Below, in pieces: positions 25,452 through 35,999 of a stretch of DNA of 64,000 nt. How positions within the stretch are numbered: position 1 is the first letter of the stretch; each line of letters opens with the position of its first letter. The notes beneath the pieces are model-generated. The model was not told where the DNA came from. It searched no databases and worked only from the letters and a program-made list of their open reading frames with translations. The stretch is from Plectrocnemia conspersa (lineage: Eukaryota; Arthropoda; Insecta; Trichoptera; Polycentropodidae). A program made the position numbers and the translations under genes. The DNA is taken from NCBI GenBank assembly GCA_009617715.1, contig VTFK01000263.1, forward strand, positions 434,001-498,000. Reading direction: 5' to 3'.

Positions 25452-26177
25452 GGGGACAGAACAAAATAGCGCGGACAAAAGGGCGCTGCCACAAAATAGA
25501 GCAAGATAAAACCATGCAACGACAAAACAGCGCAACGCATATATATAATATAAAAAGAAAAACACGGAAATAGAAATATGTATATTAAAAAATAAAATCA
25601 TGATAAGATAAAAAACGTTTTTTTTTTAATTTTTGCTGTTCCTTCGATATCATTTTAATTTAGATAATATAATTTTTTTCAATTTTCAAATCTCATTATT
25701 AGAGTTTCAGATAGTGTAAATAAAAAAGAAATGATTTTTTGAAATTAAAATAAACTTTAGTTATCGCAAATAAAATTAACCAAGAACATACCGTACAGTC
25801 GAACACTCCACATCTGAATCGAATACATATATAATTGTTTATGTAAAAGTTAAAAATATTTGAAACGAATTCCATGAACATAAATATCTTATCCCATTAG
25901 TTGTTTGTTTTGTGCAGAATTACGCGTTAGTGATCAGAATCATAATATATCAGACTCAAATTATCCGCGATCGAACTGATTAAGTACAATTAAATAGAAA
26001 CACATAAAAAATATATAAAAATAAATAAAAAACAACAGAACGTCAGCTAAATTTTTAGTAGTTTTTAATAATGATTTTTTTATTTTCGTGTTTTTTTTTA
26101 TATATGCGTTGCGCTATTTTGTCGCTGCAATCGTTTATCTACACTCATATGTCCTGCGTCCTTTTGTGACGGCGCCG
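25452..26177. mobile_element. inverted-repeat element with GCGC/ACAAAA subrepeats (MITE or foldback)
   Basis: The left arm (about 25452-25575) and the right arm (about 26081-26177, reverse-complemented) match over long stretches. Examples are AGCGCAACGCATATATA and AAAACACGGAAATA versus AAAACACGAAAATA. Within each arm a unit like ACAAAATAGCGC recurs with variations (ACAAAAGGGCGC, ACAAAATAGAGC, ACAAAACAGCGC). The roughly 500-bp centre is AT-rich with no transposase. The layout fits a nonautonomous DNA transposon with long structured ends. Superfamily not identified; target duplication not resolved. Confidence 0.55.
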
Positions 26178-26282
26178 AAATCTTTTCCAGCTCCATTATT
26201 TTCAACATCCTAAATTGCTGAGAAATGGAACTTTTCTTTCGAAAATACACAAGTAGATTCAATAAAATAATATAATAGAATC

Positions 26283-26610
26283 GGAATAGCATAGTTCATC
26301 TAATCTTGACTGGAAACTAAAGATCGCGGGTTCGAGCCACTAGATGTTTTGTTTATAAAAAATTGTTTTTATTAAAAACCGGCCCCAGTTGAAAAGTTAC
26401 ATCTATTGATTATAAATTATAATACACATTCTATTTTATAATTATTTATACAGATGTCACTGTATAAATAATTATAATATGTCACTGTATAAATAATTAT
26501 AATATGTATTTATTATGTCTGATTGACTTACCCAGTTGGTACAGATTTACATCGTTACGCATTGGGCTTACGCCTGTCAAATTACAACAGAAGATTAAAA
26601 TAAAAAATAA
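26283..26610 (+). mobile_element. tRNA-derived SINE, family A copy 1
   Basis: The head has a B-box (GCGGGTTCGAGCC at about 26326) and an anticodon-arm-like GACTGGAAACTAAAGATC. The body shares ordered blocks with 49435-49665: TATTGATTAT, TATAATTATTTATA, GTACAGATTTAC, ACGCATTGG and TGTCA...TTACAAC. The second copy has lost or never had the head. It ends in an A-rich tail near 26600. Pol III-transcribed elements of this kind depend on LINE machinery. Confidence 0.5.
26454..26503 (+). repeat. perfect 2 x 25-bp tandem duplication
   Basis: The unit at 26454-26478 is repeated exactly at 26479-26503, inside the SINE body. Exact identity points to a recent slippage event after the SINE inserted. Confidence 0.85.
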
Positions 26611-26619
26611 GAAAAAGTT

Positions 26620-27180
26620 AATATAATGAAATATTTATTATTAGGTACTATTCAAGCGACCCTCGCTGCTGAAATGCTTTCACGTTATTCGACGCAATCA
26701 ATGCGATTTTCTTCTCCGACCATTAGCTACATATACGAAGCACCAGTAATCTTTAAAACTAGTTTTTATTATTTAATTATTATATAGTTTAAATTCGCTT
26801 AATCACAGTAGGGTTGAAACGTCCATTCTAACCTTATTATTTTTTCTGAGACTTATCTAGAACTTCGCAAACAAAAAAGTTGCTTGACCATTCTGCTTAC
26901 CGTTTGTAATAAAATGGATGTGTCTGCTTCAGACATTTCACCAGCCAGGTCTGAAGACGCCATTCAGATATTTGTTAGATGATGTTTTATTTCAGCTTTT
27001 GATTTGTGAACTACATTCAATGAACAAATAATTATTGCTTATTAGTAAAAAATATATTGCTTGATTTGTTTTTGCATCTACAAACATAAAACAAGGTGGC
27101 CACTTTCTCAGTAATAAGCAATAAGACCACGGTTTATTTTGAATCAATGAATACCACATAAAACTATCTGCTAAAAATAT
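26620..27180. other. mixed spacer
   Basis: Two GC-richer patches (26655-26720 and 26900-26965) lie in AT-rich DNA. Only the candidate exon below is worth listing. Confidence 0.35.
26901..26963 (-). other. possible N-terminal coding exon (21 codons)
   Basis: An ATG at 26963, directly preceded by an in-frame stop, opens a frame of exactly 21 codons: MASSDLAGEMSEADTSI then LLQT. A donor-like ACG|GTAAGC follows. This segment is GC-richer than its flanks. Unspliced, the frame would continue only 15 codons. No downstream exon was found and no family recognised. It could be chance. Confidence 0.25.
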
Positions 27181-27800
27181 TTGTCAGCTTATGCACCTGA
27201 TATATCGATCACTCTTGAGGTGAGTCATTTTCATTAATTATCGAGTTCGTATCAGCTTGTTTTGCACACAAGGGTAAATAATATCTTGTTTCATCTTTAC
27301 AACCGAATAACTTCGGATACACAGGGCTAGCAATGTATTAAACATATAAAGCATATTTATTGTTCGAGTATGCGAAACGCCGCCTCTCAGCCGAGATATA
27401 TTTATTGTTATCAAAGCCAAAAAGGAATTCCTATTAAGTGTGCGAGTAACTTACGGAGTCATATAGTTATACGCGCACGCCTATGAGCGTTTATCGTTGG
27501 TAAATGAGTTTTTAAATGACCCATGGCGCCATTGTTTCCATGGAACCCTTTCTTCCAGCGTGCCTTTGTCCACTCGAACAATGAGAGTCGGAAAATGTGT
27601 TTTCGCGTTGAAAGGAGAGAAAAAAGTTTGTTACGCAACCGATTGGTTGATCGGTTACTAATGAAAATCAAACTAAACGATCAGCTAAATTGATTTTAAG
27701 GTTAGGAACGCATTTGCGGCGCGCCACAGCAATTGGGCAAAACCTCATTGGATCGGAATTGACACAGATGTTCAATTCGAATAGATTAATTGTGACATAA
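27181..27800. promoter_or_regulatory. GC-richer islet downstream of SNX9
   Basis: Contains CCATGGCGCCATTGTTTCCATGG and CATTTGCGGCGCGCC. A plus-strand acceptor/donor pair at 27188-27219 (TTGTCAG / GAG|GTGAGTC) leaves a frame reading YAPDISITLE open, which is weak. Both strands have moderate open frames here, so a regulatory reading is preferred. Confidence 0.25.
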
Positions 27801-27953
27801 TTTCTTTTAGATCCTCACAAATGGGATTTATTGAGAAATATTGGATTTGTACTGCTTGTGTTGAAAACGTTACATTTCAATAAACGAGAAATAGTAGCAA
27901 GCTGATAAAAAACTTGAGCATTTAACCATCTATCTTGACACAGATGTTCAATT
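27759..27953 (+). repeat. spaced direct repeat containing an exact 19-mer
   Basis: TTGACACAGATGTTCAATT occurs at 27759-27777 and again at 27935-27953. The similarity extends some 25 bp further downstream to GACATAATTT. It looks like a local segmental duplication. Confidence 0.6.
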
Positions 27954-28637
27954 TGAGTCGATCAGGGTAGACATAATTTATTAGCAATCGTTGCTAAACG
28001 CACATAAAAACGCGTTTTTTTTTAAGTAATAACTAATAAATAAAAATCAAATATAATGTATATATATTTTAATTACATTTTAATCGTGGAAGAGTGGCTA
28101 CTGAATATTTGACATTCGCGTCATGTACAAAGTGATAGAAAAATAACAAGTATTTGATAAAATATACAATTGATATTTTAGCGGCTTAGCCATTATACTT
28201 TATCGAGGCTCTAATAGTATATCAACATTGCACAAAAAATTCATAAAACATTAAATAAAAATACATTCAGTCTATATAAAAAAAATACATAAATCAGCCA
28301 TGCACACAATACATTATTGAGGCCTTTTTAACCTATTATAATATATTTACAAGAATTATAAATGCTACTTAAAAAAACGATGTAATATTATAGCGATTAT
28401 AAAAAAATGGAATAATGCCTTTTAGAAATATTTGACTATTTCAATAAATTCATTTAAAAAAATAATTATTTGTATTTATGACTTGAATCAGGGTTGAGCT
28501 CGATATTTGAACAACATTTGACAGCATCATTGATTTGGTCTAACAAATCAAATGCATACTCACGTGTAATCGGCTCTCTGATTTTCAAGTAGTAAATAAG
28601 ACACGAAAAGCCTTGGTTTTAAACTAGACAGATAAAG
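27954..28637 (-). other. probable 3' untranslated and flanking DNA of SNX9
   Basis: AT-rich sequence downstream of the SNX9 stop codon. No unambiguous minus-strand AATAAA close to the stop was seen; TAATAAA read at about 27976 is one option. A donor-like site (ACAC|GTGAGTATGC) at about 28561 lies in this region and may be fortuitous. Confidence 0.3.
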
Positions 28638-30314
28638 CTAACAATTGTCAAAGTGATGCAAAGTATTTTCTAATTTATCGACAACCTTCTTATAAAACGT
28701 GATTTGCTGTTTTAGGAATTGTTGCATAGCTGCCGATATATCGGCCGTTCGTTCACTTTTGAAATGAGTGATTTCGGCTAACAAGGCATACGTTATGACG
28801 TCCGTCCTTCTAAACACTTCGTTTAATTGGCTCATTTCCATTTTGTTGTCGGACTTTAACTTCTCGCATTCTTTCCTCTTTTGAATTGCGCCCCTTTGAA
28901 CGGCGAGCACGTCGGGATACGACCCTACGATCCCTTTGTACAAGTGAAGCTTGTCGCTCAATGGCTCCCAATCGAGTTTCGGCTGCTCTTCGAACATTTT
29001 TCCTACGTCTATGTAAGCACCGCCGGTCATCTTAATAGCCGTGGTTAATTGTGAAGGAGTAAGAGGCGGTTCGTCAGTGCCCAGAGCGTTTCCAAAGCTA
29101 TAAAAGGCCTCTCCGATTTTTTGATACTCCCTCTTATAAGGACCTTGGTGTTTTTTGTGTTGATCCAGGCAAGTGGCCATTAAATTTTTGATGGCCGAGT
29201 CGACGTTGTGTGTGAAATTTGCACACTGCTCCACTTGATGGTCTACTTGCGAAGGCAGAAGCGCCTTTTCGGGTGGGAATATAGTAATGCAATAATTGGC
29301 CCCTACTAATTGATCCTTTTCTGCTTGCCTCTTGCCCGCCTTCCATCTCTTTTCGTCAGTGCACGTCAAGAAGTGCTGCCAGACATCGCATCTCGAGAGA
29401 ACCGGATGCCGACATACCCAATCGACAAACTCTTGCAATTGCACTCTTCTGTGTTCTATAAACTGTTCTTCGTATCTCCCAGATACTTGTTTATCCGGAA
29501 GCGGCGGAATAGGTATCAAACAAAACTTATCCGTCAGTCGCTCATGAAGCCAGTCAAAGTGCTTATATCTCCGCGAAACTTGAATATTGTTAAACGAAGG
29601 CGTTAATTGATAAGCTATAAAACTTTTGATTCCCTTAAATTTAGTTTCTTTCTTAGGAGACGCGACTATGACCGAGTAAAAATTGGTTATCGGCGACCAA
29701 CTATATGCGTCGTCAACTTGATAGATGAACACTTTGTCGTCTTCGTTAACTGTCAAGTTGAGAGTGCCTAATATGTAGCTGTCGCCCCCGCTTTTAGCGA
29801 ACGTGCTAAATCTGTTGATGTTCTTTTTAGCGACTGTTCCCGAATGCCCGTAGTTCGAGATTGTGTCGTCGTTGTTCCCATCGTTTATCGGCATGCCAGG
29901 AAGAGGATAATTGGGAGCTTCTTGTGAGCCGGAATGTGTAGGAAGTCTCGCGTTCGTCTGACCGACCGGGCCGATTTCGGAATAGGTGTCGTCATCCCAG
30001 TCGTCATCCCATGCTTCCCCGTCGCCCCTGGCGTAGTTCTGGGCGGGGGGGTTGAACTGCTCGCTCCATTCGTCCGCCGTTTGGTCGTATCGCTCCGTCG
30101 GAGGTTCCGGGGGCAGCTCGACCGGCAGCGAACTCACTTGTTCAACGTAAGAAGCGGGAAAGAGTCCAGCCTCCCCCTTGGAGTTCGTACCCTCCCACCA
30201 CCCTTCGCCCACGTCGATCCTGCTCACGGCCAATACCTCCCCGGCGTTGATGGACAGCTCCGCAGTGCCGGGCTCGCCCTTAAAGTCGTAAAGAGCACGA
30301 ACCTTGGTTGACAT
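28638..30314 (-). CDS. SH3PX1: sorting nexin of the SNX9/18/33 family (SH3PX1-like)
   Basis: Encodes 558 residues, the usual length for insect SH3PX1. Domain order is SH3 (about 1-60, with ALYDF, GWWEG and GLFPASYVE), a linker with an acidic Trp cluster [10 protein letters not shown] (101-110) as in the SNX9 endocytic-adaptor linker, PX (about 208-318, RRYKHFDWL and the proline loop PIPPLPDK), and a BAR region (about 340-556). Known family role: binding phosphoinositides and curved membrane while linking dynamin and WASP/Arp2/3 actin assembly to endocytosis. The start chosen is the ATG at 30314. Upstream the frame is closed by the TAG of a splice acceptor (TTTATTTCTAG, exon from 30332), so a longer GTG-initiated reading is not used. 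The coding sequence has no intron. The frame is intact and codon use is GC-richer than the surroundings. Confidence 0.97.
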   Translation of the reverse strand: MSTKVRALYDFKGEPGTAELSINAGEVLAVSRIDVGEGWWEGTNSKGEAGLFPASYVEQVSSLPVELPPEPPTERYDQTADEWSEQFNPPAQNYARGDGEAWDDDWDDDTYSEIGPVGQTNARLPTHSGSQEAPNYPLPGMPINDGNNDDTISNYGHSGTVAKKNINRFSTFAKSGGDSYILGTLNLTVNEDDKVFIYQVDDAYSWSPITNFYSVIVASPKKETKFKGIKSFIAYQLTPSFNNIQVSRRYKHFDWLHERLTDKFCLIPIPPLPDKQVSGRYEEQFIEHRRVQLQEFVDWVCRHPVLSRCDVWQHFLTCTDEKRWKAGKRQAEKDQLVGANYCITIFPPEKALLPSQVDHQVEQCANFTHNVDSAIKNLMATCLDQHKKHQGPYKREYQKIGEAFYSFGNALGTDEPPLTPSQLTTAIKMTGGAYIDVGKMFEEQPKLDWEPLSDKLHLYKGIVGSYPDVLAVQRGAIQKRKECEKLKSDNKMEMSQLNEVFRRTDVITYALLAEITHFKSERTADISAAMQQFLKQQITFYKKVVDKLENTLHHFDNC

Positions 30315-30332
30315 AGCTGTCTCGAATTGCAC
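30315..30332 (-). other. SNX9 5' untranslated segment after splice acceptor
   Basis: On the minus strand TTTATTTCTAG ends at 30333, leaving an 18-nt untranslated leader before the ATG. The pyrimidine tract and the in-frame TAG support a 5' UTR intron directly upstream. Confidence 0.65.
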
Positions 30333-30344
30333 CTAGAAATAAAC

Positions 30345-31228
30345 AATAACATAGGAAACCATTTGCAGTAAAACACAGGCGAGTCGAGCGCAGTTGCGCG
30401 ATAAAGCAATTTTTCATGTGGGTTAATGGCAGTCGCGAGCGATTGTGACCGTTTATTACATCAACATCAGCGTGTGACACCTTTGTTTCCCGATAAGCTA
30501 AAAACCGAAAGTTAAATACAAAGAATCGGCGAATTGGCGCCGAGCCGCTTTTATCGGACGGGCCGAATTTATATCGAGAAGCTGTGGGCGTGGAGAACAA
30601 TGAGTATTGCGTTGCGGGATTGCGAGCGAATCAATGAGATAAAATGTAATGGTTACGAGAGCAATTGGAAAACAATTAAGTATTAAAAAAGTCGAGGGGA
30701 AAAGGTCGAACAATTAAGGTTGAACAATAACCAACAAGCGTTGTGTTTAGTTACCGTAAATTTTATAGAACGTCGGGTTATGCAGAGCATGACACTGAAT
30801 AAAAGAATAAAAGTAAAATTCTACAATAATTAAAGAAAGAGAGATTTCACTGTTATATTTAAAGAGATAAAAAATATATTACGTGATGTTTGATGATGCG
30901 ACTTAGGGCAAGCATCGTACTGTTTAAAAAAACACGTACGTCCCAATCGAATGACAAAATAATACTAAACTGTCAAACGGTTCATGATTCAACAGTTCAA
31001 AGTTAATCACGGAAGGCATAACAAAACATTACATGCATCCTGACATGATTCACACAGAACCGTGACGATTGTAAATGCACCGATACGCCTGAGGCTCTCA
31101 AATATTTCAATTACAGTGTATAAATCAGGCCATGCGAGCGATCGTGACCTTCGGCGATCAGCTGGCCAAGATCATGAAACGAGTTCTTGCGGCATTTCGC
31201 AATCGAAGAACATCTTTAGAATCTGATC
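30345..31228 (-). other. probable 5' UTR intron or promoter-proximal DNA of SNX9
   Basis: This would be the intron if the donor at 31232 is used (about 900 bp). It contains a GC-richer patch at 30520-30600 (GGCGCCGAGCCGC), which might instead be an internal promoter. No coding signal. Confidence 0.4.
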
Positions 31229-31232
31229 TCAC

Positions 31233-31290
31233 CTGTAGGCGTAGAGGTGCTGCTATTGTGTACGATGCACTGTAGTCGTTAGATAATAGG
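31233..31290 (-). other. candidate noncoding first exon of SNX9
   Basis: Read on the minus strand, CTACGCCTACAG|GTGAGATC is a near-consensus donor. Upstream, CTACAGTGCATCG could supply an initiator. Splicing to 30332 would give a short leader. The exon's 5' edge is a guess. The plus strand also has a good donor here (TAG|GTAAGTTT at 31290), but the plus-strand frames all contain stops. Confidence 0.4.
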
Positions 31291-32610
31291 TAAGTTTGAT
31301 GACTAATAGATTAATACGACTGACGTATCAGATAATGGGAGTGTATGTCAAGATTAGTAATAAATTTGTGATTTTTATTTAGTGAAAATATAAAGTAACC
31401 AATGTCCTTCAATAGGAATATAAAATAAAATCGCCTTAACTTTTTTAATATTATTTAGTGACGCACAAATGTTGTCATAAATATAAATAAATGTAATGTC
31501 ATAGGTCGATTAATCAATAAACTGCATATTAATCAGTTTACTGATTACAGCTGATTAGATCGATGCTTTATGTTATGTACATATAGTACATAGTTTATCT
31601 AAGACATATGTACAAGCGTGTATTTTATTTTGAATGAAAAGCTTAATGTATTTACAAAATAGCAAAAAACATAAATAAAAAGGTTCGTGGGGTTAATACA
31701 AAACCTAAACAATAAATCGGAAAGGCGATGATTATATTAAACAAAAAAGAGATATTGATAGGAAATAGGAATAACTGAATACATTACTGAATGGCAATAC
31801 ATATAATTAAAAAATATGTGCAACGCAACAAATTTGACTATTTATTATTTATTGTACTATACACCTTCCGTTGCAACATGGCAAGCGTTAGCACAATGCG
31901 TTTCAAGGTAAACACAATCAACAACTACTAAATAAGTAGTGAGAATCAGTTTTTCCCTTTACCCTTTGAGTGGTATCGCCGTACATGTACGGCGGTTAAT
32001 TTTTCACTGTTTTGACGTACTCCCAAAAGTTATATATTTACATACATAACTGAAAAAATAATAGATAGAAAACATTTTTTTTAATTTTATTTCTGGGTAG
32101 TGAATGATTTGTATAGAAAATAAAAGCAATAAATTAAAGAGTACAAAATAAATCAACACCTAAAAATATTTTGTAAAAAAAATTGAGAGCTTCTGAACTG
32201 ATATAATTTTTTTCACAAATCCGAATAATGTATAAAAAATATATATAAAAAAAATTGGCGAGATTTAATAATATAAAACAAGTAAAATAAAAAACAATAA
32301 AACGTTGGGAGCCTCTGATTTTTTTGTATAATTTACTAAAAATGCAATATAAAATATTATCAAAATAATAACAGAAATAATTATGGAAAAATATATAAAA
32401 TTAACTCATTCCCAGGTGTATACTAACAAATTAAGAAATATGTATAAATTAACTCACTACTCAAATGGTTAATAATAAGCTATTATAAAGCTTACAATCA
32501 TTAGATGTCACTACGTACGACGAAGCTCAATTTTGTTTTAATTATTCATAATAAAGATACATACGTAATATTAGGAACATCTATAAAAACATGATCTGTA
32601 ACGGTCGATC
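31291..32610. other. AT-rich spacer
   Basis: No gene is seen. A GATCATGAAACGAG-type patch precedes it; the rest is A/T runs. A GTACATGTACGGCGG motif at about 31981 is isolated. Confidence 0.4.
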
Positions 32611-32614
32611 AGAT

Positions 32615-32735
32615 TAAAATTATATAATATTCTTTAATTTCGATCTCCAAACCACGATAGAAACTGAAAAACGTTAGGACTCATATAAGATTCGAACATA
32701 GATCTTTTAAGTATTAGTTACTGACTTTTCCCATT
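32615..32735 (-). mobile_element. SINE fragment, family B copy 1
   Basis: Minus-strand reading contains ATGTTCGAATCTTATATGAG (B-box-like), GTCCTAACGTTTTTC, TTTCTATCGT and GGAGATCGAAATT. The same ordered blocks occur at 34060-34170. Probably tRNA-derived. Confidence 0.45.
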
Positions 32736-32769
32736 TTTTGTTGTAAAACATTTAAAAGGATATCATAGA

Positions 32770-33777
32770 AAAATAATTGGGAAACTTTAATTTTATATTT
32801 AAAAAATGAGTCAAAGATTACATGTTTGTGCATTGTTTGTTTTTAAAAACTGTTGTTTTGAAATAAACTAAACTTTGAGTTTTGAAATTAGTTTATCAAC
32901 ACGTGGTTGTTGATATTATTTTGGAACTTTGTTTGTTAGACACTGTTTTAATAATAAAAAACTTCCTTTTTACCAAGAAGTACACCAAGGTTAAAGATCT
33001 TATAAATACATTTGCGATATTTCATGCTATATTTGTCCATTCAAGAAGTAAATACAAAAGAGGCTACCTAAACTATTTACAATACATTGGAAATGTCAAA
33101 GAAAGTCGTGATAGACTTGAAGGACAACCCAAAAACAGGAAGACGTAAGAGCCAAAATGTACAATGATGCTCTAAATTCGCCTGTGGAGTCAAATTCTCG
33201 TAAAACTACCAATGAATCTGTGGGCGATAGTTCAAGATCATTTGAAAAGGCTAATAAAAAATGAACAAATAACATTATGTTATTCACTATTGCTTAAACA
33301 TGAGAACGATCATTTTATGAAGGATTATTATTGATGATAAGTGAATCTTATACAATCATCCACATGGTAAAAAGTGTAGCTTATTCTAAAACAAGTACCG
33401 ATTTTATCCCATGACCAAATAACATATGTTCATGATGAATTATTAGAACATTAAGAGACCATCACAATAGAGGTGCATTGTACCTAATTAGCAAGATAAT
33501 AAAAAAAACTGTCAGTTTTGACAAATAACCAATGACATGTTCTTGTGTAACATACAGAAGAGAGCAATCAGAAAAAATCAGGGAGCTGGAATAAATAGTT
33601 GTACAACATCAGCTGATATTGCACCTTCGGATTATCACCTTTTAAAAACATTGGAACGTTTTCACCAGGATAAAATTGTTACATCAATTGAACATATCCG
33701 AATTACTTTGGCAAATTACTTAATAAATAACTAAAAAGTTTAAAAAATATTTTGAGTTTTGTCCCAATTACCTAATA
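32770..33777 (+). mobile_element. decayed mariner transposon
   Basis: The right terminal repeat, read inward, is TTAGGTAATTGGGACAAAAC, ending at 33775 before a TA dinucleotide. A degraded counterpart (TAATTGGGAAACTTTAATTT) starts the left end at about 32774. The element is about 1.0 kb against the usual 1.25-1.3 kb, so internal deletion is likely. The TTAGGT start fits the irritans/mellifera/cecropia group rather than Mos1. Confidence 0.8.
33075..33734 (+). pseudogene. mariner transposase remnant
   Basis: Recognisable pieces survive in different frames: an N-terminal stretch with LKDNPKTGRRKS and NSRKTTNESVGDSSRSF (helix-turn-helix region), then a C-terminal segment with TSADIAPSDYHLLKTL, the motif bearing the third catalytic aspartate of the DD34D triad. 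Numerous stops and frameshifts separate them, and the middle Asp motif is not recognisable. Non-functional. Confidence 0.8.
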
Positions 33778-34000
33778 TTATAAATGGGGTAATTCATAAG
33801 TTTTGTTATGTTACTTTTTTCTAAATTATTTCATTGTACATATAAAAAACACTTCCTGTTTAGTTTTGGCCTAGCCAGAAAACAATAAAGCTGTTATATA
33901 TTTTTTGAAATGTCTGTTACCTTTATGAATTTTGTAAAAGTAAGTGGTAACCAAAAGCATTTGCGATGTGTACTACAATAAATTACGATCCGGAGATTTT
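33778..34000. other. AT-rich spacer
   Basis: Nothing is seen between the mariner remnant and the SINE copy. Confidence 0.4.
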
Positions 34001-34170
34001 ATATTGGTTGATAAATCACATACCAAGCGGTCTTCAAAGCCTGATGACGAGATGATTACAAATTTCGATCTCCCAAGAACGACAGAAATTTAGAAAACAC
34101 TAGACTTCATATGGGATTTGAAAGTCCAGGACTTTCAGATAGTCACTGGTGTTTATGAAGTAAATTTTTC
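34000..34170 (-). mobile_element. SINE fragment, family B copy 2
   Basis: Minus-strand reading: GTGACTATCTGAAAGTCC, CTTTCAAATCCCATATGAAG, TCTAAATTTCTGTCGTTC and GGGAGATCGAAATTTG. It is collinear with copy 1 at 32615 in the same orientation, about 1.4 kb away, with the mariner between them. Confidence 0.45.
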
Positions 34171-34673
34171 GGTTGAAAAAACTAAAAAAAAATCTTGGGT
34201 ATAACTGGGTTAATACATGTACATATTAGTATTATTTTTCCTTGATGTATTTATATTTTTCATAATAAGTTAAATAATAACAATAAAAAAAATAATTACT
34301 TAATAATTAATAATTAAGCACATAAAAAAGCCACAAAAATATGTTTTCATGTACGTGATATTATAACATTATCTTATCGCAATATAAACATTTTGTGTTT
34401 GTTTGTAAAAATGACACACACATTCATACGTATGCAACCCCCCACCCCACACCGGCGCGAACACAAGCACACAACCAACAGGTAAATAATGGGCGTTATT
34501 GGTGTCAAGGACACGCTAGGACCTTGAAAATACACCCCAAGGTCCAATTAGACCTTTATTTCGAGAGGTCGTTAACCTGCACGTCATTTATGTTGCAATT
34601 ACGCGTCACTTTGACAGCCAACGCACTGTTGCGCATCAGCCGCCATTTTTATTTTATTTTTTTTAAATTTATA

Positions 34674-34696
34674 TGTGCGTGTGTGTGTGTGTGCGT
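34674..34696 (+). repeat. GT microsatellite
   Basis: An imperfect (GT)n run interrupted by GC steps. Confidence 0.8.
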
Positions 34697-34734
34697 ATTG
34701 GTGTTTAATAGCAAGCGGTGACGTCACGCGATCG

Positions 34735-35060
34735 AAGTTTTCTTTCGACATAACCTCACTTGTTGGATGTTCGCGAGCGGAAAGAACGGCGTTCGCGATT
34801 CGCGGTAATCGATGTGAACTTCGGGGTGCGTAAGAAACGGGGCACTGGTGTACGGCGGCCGAGGTGCATACCTGGTCGTTTATAGCGAGACAGCGACAGG
34901 AGGGCGGAGGCCCACACCGCGATCATCTGGTTGACAGATACTCGTATGGCCGGTGCGACCGCCAGAGGCGCGCGTGTCGCTATCGCTGTCTCGCTCGCGC
35001 GTTCCATCGCCGTCTCGCTCGCCGCTTTCGTCTATTCATACGGGCGAATCGATGCATTCG
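34735..35060 (-). promoter_or_regulatory. CpG-rich block, candidate distal promoter/first exon of SNX9
   Basis: The most GC- and CpG-rich block of the window. On the minus strand it has two donor-like sites: ACGACCAG|GTATGC at 34872 and CCAACAA|GTGAGG at about 34756. Either would splice into the SNX9 acceptor at 30333. No translation is expected, as plus and minus frames are all mediocre. Tandem GTCTCGCTC-like words (TATCGCTGTCTCGCTCGCGC and CGCCGTCTCGCTCGCC) suggest local repetition. Promoter function is inferred from composition and position only. Confidence 0.4.
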
Positions 35061-35995
35061 GGAAGGGCAATTGTATTTTTTTTAAATATATAATTCATTC
35101 AATTATTAAAATGGTTCATATCTCATATTAAAACGCGCTCATTTTCTCTGCCATATTCGTTTATTATTTCATTTATTAACAGAAAATATATGTTGAAACA
35201 ATTTTAAAATTACCAATAATAATCAAATTGCATGTTTTTCAAATATTTTTTCCCACTACCCAGTGCCCCGATAAAAGTTGCGGGGAAACATTATCGTCTC
35301 GTATTTAACTCATCCAGGGCTGAGAACGCGCCAAGCGCGTTCATAGATATCGCGAGTCGTGCACAACGCACCAGGCGCTTTCTACAAACAACTGTATCAA
35401 TAGAGCCAAAAAATTATCTTAGTGACCCTAGACATTTATAATCATACGAGTTGGGTAAGTGCTGACTACTGCGACAGCTTTTAGCTATTTTATAAATCAA
35501 ATAAATAAAATTAAATAATTTTTGACGTAAGTATATTATTTTAACAAGAAAAATGTTTTTTTTTTCGTTTTAGTTTTGTTTGCATCTTTGTAGGTTATAT
35601 TTGTTTGTAATTTTCACAAACACTAACTTTTAAAAGAGCAATTGATTATAGTGATTACATATTGACGTTTTAAAAATAGATAGAAACAGACCAACATTCA
35701 GCACTCATATTATTAGTTTTAGTACTTGCACCATAAACAGGCCTTATTGGTAAAATACATGCTTACTATAAAGATTGATATTTGAGGGGGGGAAATTTTA
35801 GAATTTTAGAATTTTATTACAAATCAATCTAATGATTATGTGATTGAGGTACACTCATCATTCGTTCCAGGAAATATCTCGTCGAGGCATAGAATGAAAT
35901 TTGTAATAAAACGGTCGAATAGTATTCACGTATACTTTTTAATGATTCTTTAAATTATAAAGTAAACTAGCAAAATCTTAAGTAAGTCTTCGAAT
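35061..35995. other. mixed spacer with GC-richer patch
   Basis: 35270-35455 is GC-richer (GAACGCGCCAAGCGCG and CACCAGGCGC) and ends in a donor-like TTGG|GTAAGTGC. A 69-codon plus frame covers part of it. Not convincing as a gene. The rest is AT-rich. Confidence 0.3.
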
Positions 35996-35999
35996 GACT

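Noticed and set aside
30315..30332. Six-codon N-terminal extension of SNX9 from a GTG
   Set aside because: Eukaryotic initiation at the ATG at 30314 is better supported. The extension is 5' UTR immediately after a splice acceptor.
29134..30600. Frames of up to 125 codons overlapping SNX9 on both strands
   Set aside because: They are shadows of the GC-richer SNX9 coding sequence and its upstream region.
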